Source: Lethocerus indicus
Lineage: Eukaryota; Arthropoda; Insecta; Hemiptera; Belostomatidae
Direction of reading: 5' to 3'
Length of the DNA stretch: 64,000 nucleotides
Assembly: GCA_019843655.1 (NCBI GenBank)
Contig: JACDQD010000105.1
Location: forward strand, 5,394,001 to 5,458,000
Shown here one piece after another: positions 1 through 10,248 of this stretch. Position 1 is the stretch's first letter; each line of letters begins with the position of its first letter. The notes under the pieces were generated by a model. The model saw only the letters and a program-made list of their open reading frames with translations. It had not been told where the DNA came from and did not search any database. The position numbers and the translations under genes were made by a program.

Positions 1-18
1 CGCGTCGATCACGTGAGT
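1..18 (+). other. Possible exon end with 5' splice donor at the window edge
   Basis: The first 12 bases are followed by GTGAGTAG, a good match to the metazoan donor consensus GTRAGT, with CAC before the junction. If used, bases 1-12 would be the tail of an upstream plus-strand exon and the window would open inside its intron. Twelve bases cannot fix a reading frame and nothing upstream is visible. A donor-like hexamer is frequent by chance, so this is a weak call. Confidence 0.15.
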
Positions 19-480
19 AGATTTTAAGTACACATTTTTAAAGCTTTGGATATCATAATGACTTATTTTTATGAAGAACCATTAGAAAAACAAATTTGGA
101 ACTTTCTACGAAGGAAATAATTAGTAACATACATACCCAGTTTTACCAAGTTTATCTTGTTAATTTATCGTAAGTTCTGTATTGTCAGAACATTTATTTG
201 AAATTGTTAAACCACAACAATGTTATTTTAAAAGGGATTAAAAAGTGTTTCCGATACATTCCCAATGAAGGGCCATTTAAATCGACCATTGTTTGGGAAG
301 TGTCTTAGGCTTAAACTACGCTTATTTATTGGGGTCGACACAATTGACGCGTGGGACGTACATTGAATTCTGTTTTGAAAGCCTGTTATTTAAAATTCAT
401 TACAGCGCGGACGGAGATTTTTTTTTAAGTATTAAATGACAGGGCTACACGAAGAAGCAACATGCTGGAGAAAACGTAAG
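13..480. other. AT-rich sequence with no recognisable feature
   Basis: I see no open frame, repeat, RNA signature or strong motif here. The sequence is AT-rich with a few mixed-composition patches near 300-400. It reads as ordinary intronic or intergenic DNA. Confidence 0.6.
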
Positions 481-494
481 CCGGGGGAACAGTC

Positions 495-660
495 TCTCGA
501 GCAGTGTAATACCTCAAGAGAGGAGCGAGTGAGGGAGGGGGTGGACGGAGAGGAGAGAAAGATAGGGTGAGAGGGAGCGAGAACTTAGAGAGGGGCGGGA
601 GAAAGAGAGAGAGGGATGGGGGGAGGGAGGGTGAGGGGAAGCGACCTTGACACGGATGTG
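495..660 (+). repeat. Polypurine GAGA-rich tract with G-quadruplex motif
   Basis: About 150 bases of the plus strand are nearly all purine, with many GAGAG and GGGAGG words. At 613-638 five G runs are separated by very short loops (GGG-AT-GGGGGG-A-GGG-A-GGG-TGA-GGGG), which fits the G-quadruplex rule of four runs of at least three G. GAGAG is the binding word of the insect GAGA factor, so the tract could be a regulatory element. It could equally be plain low-complexity sequence. It is the first of several similar modules in the left 25 kb. Confidence 0.75.
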
Positions 661-702
661 CACCATGAGGGGTCGATGACTTCTAGCCCGACTGCCGAGC
701 GC

Positions 703-719
703 TGTGTGTGTGTGTGTGT
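703..719 (+). repeat. (TG)8 microsatellite
   Basis: A run of eight and a half TG units lies between the purine-rich tract on its left and the pyrimidine-rich tract on its right. The same order of simple sequences recurs near 9.6-10.2 kb. Confidence 0.95.
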
Positions 720-749
720 AGGTGTGCCCGAGTGAGCGTGCCATCCGGT

Positions 750-990
750 CACTAGGGAACCTCCATCCTCTCTTTCTTTATTCTCCCTCTCCCATTCCCG
801 TTCGCTCGTTCGCCGCCCGGTTGCTCTATCCTTCTCTCACTCGCCGCCGCCGATCCTTCTCTTCTCGCTTCCAGGTTTTCGTCGTACCCGTGTCCCGCTT
901 TTGGCTGTCCTTAAAAGAGTTGCTCCCCCATCACCGATCCCGTTCTCCCAATCTTTCCCACCTGTTCTCTCCGGACCCCTGCTCACCTTT
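750..990 (+). repeat. Pyrimidine-rich tract (CT/CCT)
   Basis: The plus strand turns strongly pyrimidine-rich (CTCTCTTTC, CTCCCTCTCCC, CCTTCTCTTCTCG) right after the purine tract and TG repeat. With 495-660 it forms a purine-then-pyrimidine module whose halves could pair imperfectly. Open frames running through it are low-complexity and I do not regard them as coding. Confidence 0.75.
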
Positions 991-1348
991 ATAATCGAAA
1001 ATAAAACCTACTCCGTTGGGGAGGAATTGCTCCTAATGCCTGTATATAATAGCTTAAGTTTGTCCTTGACCAATAATACTATACACTAGCTAAACTACCA
1101 GTTTTAACAACCATTGTAGCTATTAAATTATTTGAACTTTTTGACGTTTAATTAACACAATATTAAGTATTAGTTTCGTTTTTAAATTATTTAGTTTTAT
1201 TTCTCATGATCACTGATCTAATTTCCTATATTATCCCCGTCTCCTCTGTACACATTATGATCGATTCGTCGTTATTATTCTCATTCAAATTTTAACTGAA
1301 CCAGAAACCTGATAAAAGCCTATATGACCTTTCCCCATCTATTTCTAG
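991..1348. other. AT-rich spacer
   Basis: AT-rich DNA with no repeat or open frame of note. At its right end a branch-point-like word (CCTGATA at about 1308-1314) and a pyrimidine tract lead into the exon-like segment that begins at 1349. Confidence 0.5.
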
Positions 1349-1405
1349 ATCGACCGAGTTGAACAGTTCAGAGCGACGGAGAGGTGAAAAAGCGCAACTT
1401 TCCTG
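1349..1405 (+). other. Candidate 57-nt internal exon (plus strand)
   Basis: The segment is preceded by a convincing 3' splice acceptor: a pyrimidine-rich run and ATTTCTAG ending at 1348, with a branch-like CTGAT about 35 bases upstream. It ends in TCCTG followed by GTAAGC, a strong donor. The length is 57 nt, a multiple of three. Only one frame is open across it, reading STELNSSERRRGEKAQLS with split codons at both ends. I recognise no domain in this serine- and arginine-rich peptide. Good acceptor, donor and branch signals at exon spacing are better than a random pair, but both sites are short and no transcript is available. It could be a cassette exon, a cryptic exon, or chance. Confidence 0.3.
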
Positions 1406-2640
1406 GTAAGCCCCGGCCCGCATTCCGACCCGATAACGGAAAACGAATTCGGAACACGATTCTCCAAGAACGTCCCGGTAATCCGGCGCCTGACTAGGGG
1501 CGTCGCTGTTCGGACTGCCCATTTACGGTCTCCTAGCTGCCACAACGGAGTTTACCGAGTCGTCTTGTCGATCCCGTCTTAGTGTCGCCACATTTCACAG
1601 CTTGAAAACCTAGTCCCGGCTTTGCCACTTTTTAAATTCTCATAACCCCATTAACTCATCTTTAGCCAATGTTATGCGTTAATTTATCAGTGCTTTATAT
1701 TTTAATGTTTAATACTATATTGAGTGAATTCCACAGCCACGATTAGGTTCGTCCGCCGCAGTGAACTTTATTGAAGGAATACTGACATGGGAAATTATGG
1801 ACAGTATTATGTCAATTTGCCAATAAATATAGGACCATCCTCACGCAACAGTTCAATTACGTTCGTAATTAATTTACTTCTTGTGCGATAATATTGCACT
1901 TCCAGTTTCACTTTCAAAGCACTAACCGTGATGAAACGGAGTTGTGAACAGAGCAGAATTATCGCTTCTTCTTAATGCTCGGGGCTTCGTAATTTTGAAG
2001 GACCGGCCGACTCGAGGTGCATCGGCCACTAAATTATAATCCGGAGGTTTCGAATAGGATTTTCCAATTAGAGGAGCCCCCAACGTGTGAACAAAAAAGT
2101 ACTTGGCCCGGAATATTTATCGCTTTCCCAGTCACGCCAGCCCAATAAATCACGGAGGGCCCCCCGAGTCCGTCTCAACCGGACCTTGGCCGGATGTCGG
2201 CAGGCGCCAGAATTATTAGACAGACACTTTTCAATATCGGACATTTCCAGGCAGACTCGAACCGATATTTCGTAAAAACCAGTTTAAGGAATACAAAATT
2301 CCCCGGGATTTTCCCTCGGTGCATACGATTTGGTTCTAATTCAACGCGACTGCAGTTGAGAGAATTATAGCTCTACCAGATACAGGAGAATGATGGAATC
2401 GATACTCACGTAAAACACAACAAAAGAAAATGAGGGAAAAGAGAGAATCACGTGTACGCCAAGCCTATTGCCAACTTCCCCACCAAATATCCACTCTATC
2501 CATATGCCGGTATAGATATTTTTGAAAATTAATGTACAAAGTAAGCTACTATGGTGATAAATAGGCCATAACATAATAGTCATCATGCAATTAAGTAATA
2601 TAAATGAGCATACCACATGTCTCGTCCTGGTCTAATCAGT
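1406..2640. other. Mixed-composition region, no gene recognised
   Basis: GC-rich patches (about 1370-1620 and 2040-2270) alternate with AT-rich DNA. Short open frames on both strands in these patches follow from GC content and match no family I know. No RNA gene or repeat is visible. Confidence 0.5.
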
Positions 2641-2675
2641 TCCACCTTACCTGAAACATTAAAAAAAATAGCGTT
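2614..2675 (-). other. Recursive-splicing (ratchet) site candidate
   Basis: On the minus strand a T-rich tract (complement of 2654-2675) runs into TTTCAG and then directly into GTAAGG, with the junction between 2651 and 2650. An acceptor joined to a donor with no exon between is the signature of a ratchet point, used in Drosophila and vertebrates to remove very long introns stepwise. A second donor-like GTATGC follows 37 nt downstream (exon-like 2614-2650), as expected for a transient exon. One frame of that segment is open and reads KVELIRPGRDM. The same 11-base core occurs again on this strand at 23549. Confidence 0.45.
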
Positions 2676-4555
2676 AAAATAAATTTAAAGTGTGGATATA
2701 AATTCTCCAGAAGCCATCTCTTGGGGCTTTTGTGGCAAAAATAACAGAGTCGTAGTTACAATATGGAACATCGAGTGGGCCGAATCAGCGTGGCCCCGTT
2801 TCGATAATGGCTTTTTAACGATTAATTATGGAATCGTTCGACGCCTCGACGACAGCGCTTCGGACCCGAGTTCGAAATTTGCAATTCCCCCTCGATTCTA
2901 GGTCGATTAATTTGGCACTTAGATTCAGTTTTGCGGATAGCTTTAATTGGCGATTAACCGGGCGCCGGTGCGGCATTCAATGAAGCTCGATTAAAAACAC
3001 AATAGTGCACACACATCACAGAAAAGAGCTTTTCTATGTATAATTGGAAAGAAATGCCATCTAACTAACAAATTAAACCGTTCCCATCAAATTTCTGATG
3101 GATGTAAATATATGTGCATGTATAAAATAAGGATTTATTTATTTTTTATTAGAACAATAAGTCCACTGAAGTAATTAGAGTCGTCTAGCTCGAAGGGAGA
3201 TAACTATAAATCGGTATAATTATACAACGAGCTCTTGGGCCTTAGTAGGCGGGTACCGTTAGCCCTTGAAGTTCACGGCCGGATATCTCTCTCTCTCTCC
3301 GGGTTAATAAATGTGGGAAACTCTAATTTATGTTTATCATTAATTAGGACTTTCTTAACGCGAGGAGTCTCAGATTTGAAATGTCGTTGGCTTTTAAGAC
3401 AAGTACAGGAAAATTTATGGGGTCCGACGTTTGAAATGCTACCGCTCACCTTGAAAGAATTACTGTGAACAATTCATTGAGGCACTACCAAAATACTTTT
3501 TATTTTGTGGCTCCTCAATATAGATGGTATTATTAATTTCCCTCATTAATAACTTTACGAAATTATTAAATCTGTAATTAACGCTATCGGCCATAAGATT
3601 TTCGGAACTTTAGTATTGGGATACTACGACGGCAGGTGCCAGAAGGGTGAAAAATAAATTCAGACCCATGTAAATTCAACACGTACAGAAGACCAAATTA
3701 ATAATTTCAGATGGACTAATATATTAAGTAATGTGTGAATAATTTTAAATATTATGTCAAATAAAGTACCTTTTGGAAGGGCAGTGGGCGGCTTCGTGAG
3801 CCTGGGACGCTATCCCCGCAAAACGGGGCAGTAGTTTAAAATCCAACACCGAAAGTATCATCAATATTAATTCTTATATCGAACTTTGTACCAAAATACG
3901 AAGCGAAGTTATATGATGATATGTTTTGAGCAAGGTTAGCACTCAAACTGTCACCTGTCCATCGTATCGGCCGGGTGAGGAAGGTGTCTGTTTTGAGGAA
4001 GCCCAACAAAGGTGCCGTTGCACACTGTTGTAATTCAATATCTAAGGGAGCAAGCCCTGTTGCTGCACATCCAGAAGCCCACCCAACGCTTATTATATGC
4101 AGTTTCGTTCAATTGGTAATGTTGTAAACACGGTAACCATCAGCTTTATCGTATCGTTAATTAAAAAGGTCCCAAGATTGAAATAGAAGATGAAATATAT
4201 TATATTAACTAATGTTTATTTTTAAATTAATCGTCAGTATCGAGTTATCCAGCGAGCATCGAGAACTAGAATTTTTATATATATATAATTATTTTTTTAT
4301 ATTATCATTATCTTTACTGAATAGGGATAATTGACAGGTATTTCTTGCATTTTGAATATTTGATAGTGAGTAATACATTTTTATTAAACAAATAAAATAA
4401 AATAAATATAAGACATCGTATGAGGAACAGTTCTATGTCGGTGGATTACCTCTTTGAGTAAAAGTTACACAAATGTTACACCATTCCTAGACTTTAGGGG
4501 GACTTTATTACAGAACATAATGCTACTGAAAAGAACGAGCAACCAAAACCTGTGC
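2676..4555. other. AT-rich region with short CT repeat
   Basis: The sequence is mostly AT-rich. A (TC)7 run lies at 3286-3299. GC-richer patches at about 2760-2990, 3780-3850 and 3960-4100 contain no recognisable gene. TAAT and ATTA words are common around 2900-3000, compatible with homeodomain binding, but words this short prove nothing alone. Confidence 0.5.
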
Positions 4556-4559
4556 TCTT

Positions 4560-4935
4560 AGCATAAAAAGTAAGGGGGGATAGACGAAGCCGCTCCCAAT
4601 AAATATTCACGAACTCCAGTGGGTAGTTTGGGGCCGAGATCGAACGGGAAAAGAGCTGGGCTAATCGACCCGTCGAAAGAACGAGGGGAGGATAGGAGAC
4701 AAGGGAGTGGAGGAGCGGGAGGCCGCAAATGAATCAGAACGGAACGGGAAGAGGCCGGTAAACCGAAGGAAGGGACGGGTGAGGTGTACCGTTAGGAACA
4801 GCTGGCCACCGCCGTCCTTGTTAGACCCCCCAAATTAGTGGTACCCCCACAACCTGAACCCAGTCACCGTTATTACATCCACACCGGTGATCTCTCACGG
4901 CCCGGATCGCCCCGCTCCCACCCCCCAAACTGGAA
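4560..4935. repeat. Purine-rich then pyrimidine-rich GC island
   Basis: From about 4560 to 4790 the plus strand is rich in G and A (AGGGGGGATAG, CGAGGGGAGGATAGGAG). From about 4810 to 4935 it is rich in C and T (GACCCCCCAAATT, CCCGCTCCCACCCCCC). This repeats the arrangement seen at 495-990. GC and CpG content are high. No coding potential is recognised. Confidence 0.6.
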
Positions 4936-6209
4936 CTAATTAAACCCTTGTAACCCTATAATTTATTTTTCAACTTGTCTTTCGACACTTGCGGCCCCCC
5001 TGACTCGGTTTTGCGGGCTGAACAATATCTTGAAATATATCGCTCGCAAAAAGTCTGATGGCGCAGAATAAGGGACGAATCCGAAAATAAACGAAGGTAC
5101 CTCACTAATTTACGAAAGGATGAGAGTCAAAAGAACCGGAAGAAACCGAAATCTTAAATTGATTAAGAAATGCTAATTTAGCAAATCGCTGATTGTCCTG
5201 AACCCATTTTTATATGAATTATTCCTCAAAATGATCATTACAGTTCCTTAGAAAACGTTGGTATTGTTAGGATAATTCGAGTTTAGAAATGTTTATTAAG
5301 AACCGATTGTACTTGAACCCGAACAAATACGTTTTCCCCGAGCGAAGAGCCAAATTATTCCCAAGCAACGTGCTAATGGGTGTTCATCGGATGAAATAAT
5401 CCCTCCCCTCGAACTATAATTACGTTTCGATTCGGCTGTAATTATTAAAAGCCTCAATGGCGTAACGCGGGCAATAAAGCTCTGTAAACAACTTTCTAAT
5501 AGCATCCTCCGTTCTAAACCCTTAACGTTACAATCGGACCATTTAAGAACGCAATAACTTACATAAATGCGGACCAAATGCCGTTACGAAAAGGCGATGG
5601 TTTTCTCCTGAAGAAGCGTGCTCGGCGGCGAGTTCATTTTCCGGCGTCGATACCATTTTTAAATGCTTTTAAATGTTTCAATTAAAAGAAGTGCAATTTA
5701 TCAGCTGCCAATGGATAAAGGCAGTTATCGCTGTTTCGGTTATAATTAATCGAAACCTATCGGATAGGAACACGATGCTACTGATAAGCGCAAGTTCAAT
5801 GACACATATTCAATAATACATATGGGAAAAACGCTGGCTATCGTTGCCAAACGGCACTTGAGACTCCATTACGAAGTGATATCGAACCAGAAGAGAGTTT
5901 ATCAAAACATATCAGAAATGGAATTCGATAAAATGTCAAGCGAAACGACCCCCCTTCTGTAAAAGACTGCACTTTAAAAACATTCATATTCAGAGGTTTC
6001 ATATCGCTTGAGTGTTTAACAGAACGGTGGAACCCGTTTATCCTGCCATATTCCTCGTTTTTCAGAAATGAAAATAACATATATATAAAAATTTAATTTT
6101 AATTCGCCCACTACACAATTTCAAAAACCCTGGTATAATACACTGAAACACAACGGCCCTTTGAACGATTTATAAGTAATTGTGAATTCTATTTTTACGG
6201 GAAAATTTT
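4936..6209. other. AT-rich region, nothing recognised
   Basis: Short open frames on the minus strand at about 5296-5577 and 5838-6080 show no domain, and neither has convincing splice or start context. I see no repeat or RNA gene. Confidence 0.5.
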
Positions 6210-6265
6210 TCACAGAGGAGTCGAACTAGGCGTCCCAACTCGCTACTCTAACCACTCAGCTGTGA
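6210..6265 (-). repeat. tRNA-like sequence, possible decayed SINE head
   Basis: Read on the minus strand, the segment contains CAGCTGAGTGG, one mismatch from the polymerase III A-box consensus TRGYNNARNNG. It is followed by TTAGAG and, 25 bases after the A box, AGTTCGACTCC, a near-perfect B box. The ends can pair as a 6-bp stem (TCACAG with CTGTGA). The order A box, D-loop-like GTGGTTA, B box is that of a tRNA. The spacing is about eight bases too short, and neither the D stem nor the T stem pairs properly, so it is not a functional tRNA. A tRNA-derived SINE remnant or a tRNA pseudogene is the likeliest reading. No tail or target duplication was found. Confidence 0.4.
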
Positions 6266-6269
6266 GTAG

Positions 6270-9200
6270 TAGATTACGAATGAGGGTAAGTTGGAGTAGA
6301 GGTTCATCCCGGTTACTAGAGAATGTGGTATGCATGAGACCGGTAGTTCGATTTTCCGGGGTCTGAATAAATTTACCTTTAATTGTAAATGTTATTTAAT
6401 CCTGATATGCAAATCCGGCCCCGATTATACAGAATCGAAAGGAAAAATGGGTGGGGCCCGAATCGAAACCAGGAAACCGGGGGAGGATAGGACTGGGGGT
6501 CGCCCCCGCAACTCTCTACCGCTGGGCCGGATCTAGGATGGATTGGAAAGCGGTTGGAAAAAGGGCAAAGATCAACGACACACCGGGTTTCATAAGTGAG
6601 TGTGTGGGGGAGTCACCGGCCCAGAGCAAACACGCCCGGCGAAAGCCGCCTGTCCCGTGTCCTCTTACCAACCGCCAAACAATAAACTTACGATTTATGC
6701 CTATTGCCAGCTCTGCAGCCCACATATGTACCGCGGATGATTCATTTCCCACCTACAACCGCTGATTCTACGATGGGCTAAGTCCATACGCAAAAAAATG
6801 ACATATCCGTAGCTAAGAGTAAGAACGAAGAAGGAGGTGGAGCGAATTTGCATCACCCGCGAGTTTTTTAACTAATATCGAAGAATGCCGATAGGGACTG
6901 GTCGACACCTTCCCTACCCTTATAGAAGAAAATTCCTTCTATCTCCCTTTCTTCAATATGGTCCTCGAAGGATTAAGGTTTGCACAAGATCGGTCTCGGT
7001 ACACCGCCTCCACTTTATCCAGCCATCAGATCCGATCAGGGTCGTCATGCACTTGTGATCCACCGGACTTCTTATTATACAATGAGTAAGTGAAAACGAC
7101 AATTTTTTTGACATCATACCTCGTAGAAAGGATTTTTCGTGTAGTATACTTGTCCTTCGTTCATAAATAGCGACTATCGTAGTTCATTTTAAATAATACT
7201 ATTCCGTTAACGCATGAAAACTGGAGCGTCCATGTACCGGTTCACTTCCCGTCGACACAATGCTCGATCGTGGACAATGAGCATCCTATCGCCGAAATTA
7301 ACTGTATTCCGGACAGAATTTCCTACTGACCGGGGACAGTAAACAAAGGCCCGTTGGTACGGGGAGGCAATTACCCAGACGCATGGGCTGAACACGTGCG
7401 ACGGGAAATTTTAAATTACGCTACTCATTCGACATTTGTCCGATCGATCCGAGGAGGGGTTGAGAGTTGCGCCACAAGTCAGGTTGTCGGTCGTAAAATG
7501 GTCGGGTAATTGCGATAACAATGCGGACAGGATACAAAAAACCGTTGGTGACCGATGCCGCTGTAAATCCTAGTTGAGGAGTGGGGGCCATAAATATTAG
7601 AAAGATAATTGGTCTCAGATAATAGCGCCGGCTCGTACCATTTATAACAGTGAAAGCCAATAGCGCATAAATATCTGCGTTGAACTGACCCGATCAAGCC
7701 CGGTTTCCGCTTTGGTCACGACTGTAGTCGCCGGCTAATAGAATAGAGCCCCGACCTAAGCCTATCCAACATAAAAATTAACAATCCGGTTCGTAATCAT
7801 TTGAAATGTGTGCGAATACGACGGGAACCGAACTATGCGAAATGCGCAGTTCAAAATTAGGAACCCTCCGTAGATTTGATTTCTTGTCTCGACGATTTAA
7901 ATACCGACAAAGAGCGGAAATTCAGACTCTGATCACAATCAAAGCGGTGAATTGTCAATAAAAATAACAATAGGAATGGCAGAGTGCTACAATAGTTGGA
8001 ACGTGCCCGGTTCAATTAATTAGAGCGTCCACAATTTAAGGAAGAAGCCAGAATTTGGCAGACAGTTACTTAAGAATTATAATTCGAAGAACAATTTTAC
8101 GGAATAAATAGCGAATCATTGGCTCCTGACAGTCACAATAATGGAAAAGTTCGATTTGCCCGACTACATTATTTTCAATCAAAATATCAATAAGAATAAA
8201 AATTTACAAAGATTCTTGAAAAATTAAATTCTATAAATAAGTAAAAATATTTTAAAATGAAAGATTTTCAAGAATGAATTTTAAAAAATCTGCAATTCTA
8301 CACAGTAAATATTTGTATAACGAAGGATGACGCATAGCGTAACAAGGCAGTTCATTATCTAGCATTAGGCCTAATTGTCGAATCGTTTTAAGCGGCGGTG
8401 TAACGCCCGGCCTCAAGTGGACGATAGCGGTCACACTTATCCCACTCGTCATTTGTTTTAGTTAAAACTGAACATAAAATACATTTAATCTGAAGTATAT
8501 GTTTGAGGATGCAGGAGGGTTTGATATATAAGACCGTATATCAATTAATTCATTAATCCAGTCGCTTGCGTCTTCTTTTATACTGCAATCGATTGTTTAT
8601 CGTACTATCCTAAGTTATAGCACAATTATATCATAATAGCTGTATTTTTATATTATTTCTAAGTTCAACATATAATATATGGGGAGGTATTGGAATTAAA
8701 ATTGTCAGAAACATCTATCGTACGGACGGTAGTATGGGTGCGGTGGGGAGTGGAGTAGTGAAGTCGATTACCGAGAGCGCCGTGGTCAAGTTCAGATGCA
8801 GTCCCGCACGACCGAACGGTCTCCCGTTTGTGCTTCAGTGCCGTGCCCCAGTTAAAAATTAGTACAACCACCCTTCAAAAATATGCATCATCGATCCAGT
8901 TGACTAATAAGATTATATAATATTTCTTTGCGTGCTCAGTATAATACTACAAATAAATCGTATAAATTTATCTTATTTTTTTACTGAAAATAAAATAAGA
9001 AGCATTATTTTACCGTGATTTTAATTACAGGGAGTTACGATATTAACAAATGCATTCATTTATTTAAACAATAGAAACCGCTATTAACATCTATTTGAGA
9101 ATTTTACTTGGAGAATTCAGAATCAAAAAGGAAATTCATTCGTTCAAATGAACGATCAGCGCAAATTAGAAGTAGGCTATAAAAAAGAAGACAGTAGCAA

Positions 9201-9640
9201 ATTTTAATCGTAAAGATACCAAACGTTTTCTCACTATATACGAATAACATATCATGTAACATGTTAGAGCATAGAAATATATGTGAAATAGAGAGACGAA
9301 AGTAATGTTACGACCTGGTTTTTGTCACTAAGAAAATTATAAAATCAATTCTGACGCCAATTTTTTACTGGCCATTCGAATCATCATTTAAAGCACAATT
9401 ATATTTTACAGGTACATTATAATTTAAAATTAGCAGTTAAAACATAATTAATAAGAATGAGTTATGAATAATACTCCCCCAGTTTTCAGCCTGTTTAATG
9501 ACAGTAGGAAGACTATTGTAACCGGTAGCAATTGAATACATCAGTGCTGTGTTTCTTTTTTAGTAGATTTAAACGAAATAATTTATTATTGCTAAATTTT
9601 TATTTGTGCGTTGACTCAGGTCATGGATCAAGAGATGTGC
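6270..9640. other. No gene recognised; mixed AT-rich and GC-moderate DNA
   Basis: A GC-richer block at about 6440-6680 and another at 7200-7760 carry short open frames on both strands without recognisable domains. The rest is AT-rich. One clear inverted repeat lies at 8212-8275 and is listed separately. Confidence 0.5.
8212..8275. repeat. Inverted repeat, 11-bp perfect arms
   Basis: ATTCTTGAAAA at 8212-8222 is matched by its exact reverse complement at 8265-8275, leaving a 42-base AT-rich loop. It could fold into a hairpin. In AT-rich DNA such arms also arise by chance. No flanking duplication marks it as a mobile element. Confidence 0.6.
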
Positions 9641-9644
9641 GCAT

Positions 9645-9670
9645 GAGAGAGAGAGAGAGAGAGAGAGAGA
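9645..9670 (+). repeat. (GA)13 microsatellite
   Basis: An uninterrupted GA run opens the purine-rich module at 9.6-10.25 kb. GAGAG words are potential GAGA-factor sites in insects. Confidence 0.95.
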
Positions 9671-9719
9671 AGGATAAGGGATTGGTTGGAGGGTGTAGGA
9701 GTGTACACACAATAATAGA

Positions 9720-9960
9720 TTAGATACCGTGTTGATGAAGGTAGACGGAAGGGTGGGGGCAACTAAAGGGGAGGGGAGCCGTACTAGGAAGAGAGGGGAA
9801 TATCTAGGAGTGGGGAGCCAGTTGGGTTGTGGAGAGGGGCGGCGGGTGATGTTGTGAAGGTCAGTGTTTAGCCGTGAAGGGGGAGAGGCGGAGGAAGAAG
9901 GGAAATGTATAGGGGAAGAGGATTACGGGGGGACGTGGGGGAGAGGGGCCGATGACCCCC
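9720..9960 (+). repeat. Purine-rich tract
   Basis: About 240 bases of strongly G- and A-rich plus strand (GGGTGGGGGC, GGGGAGGGGAGCC, GGGGGAGAGGCGGAGG). Several G runs could support quadruplex folding. It precedes a TG repeat and a pyrimidine run, as at 0.5-1.0 kb. Confidence 0.7.
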
Positions 9961-10035
9961 CTCTCGTAACGAGCTCACTGACATTGGAGGCCACTTGAGC
10001 CAGGGACCTCTCAACACGTGTATGTGTGACTCCGT

Positions 10036-10053
10036 GTCTGTGTGTGTGTGTGT
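10036..10053 (+). repeat. (TG)n microsatellite
   Basis: A TGTG run follows the purine-rich tract. A complementary CACACACACA run lies at about 10150-10160, so the segment between (about 10036-10160) could fold back on itself. The polarity, GA-rich then TG then CT-rich, matches the module at 495-990. Confidence 0.9.
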
Positions 10054-10230
10054 TACGGCGGACCGAATGTCCCGAATTATCTATTATTGTCACGCACACG
10101 GAGGCACAGAGACGAGCGCCCCCGCCCGCCCTGGGCATGAACACAAGCGACACACACACAAAGAATAATACATTTATTCTCTGTCCGGCCGGACACCGGC
10201 TCTCGTTGTTATAATGCACCGACCTCCCTC

Positions 10231-10248
10231 TCCTCTCTCTCTCTCTCT
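10231..10248 (+). repeat. (CT)n microsatellite
   Basis: A CTCTCTCT run closes the third purine-to-pyrimidine module. It is preceded by CT-rich sequence from about 10220. Confidence 0.9.

Noticed and set aside
9400..9430. Plus-strand ratchet-like TTTTACAG/GTACAT
   Set aside because: GTACAT is a poor donor and the site has no downstream support. The same applies to CCCAG/GTAAAT at 22549 and GGCAG/GTAAAT at 40096.
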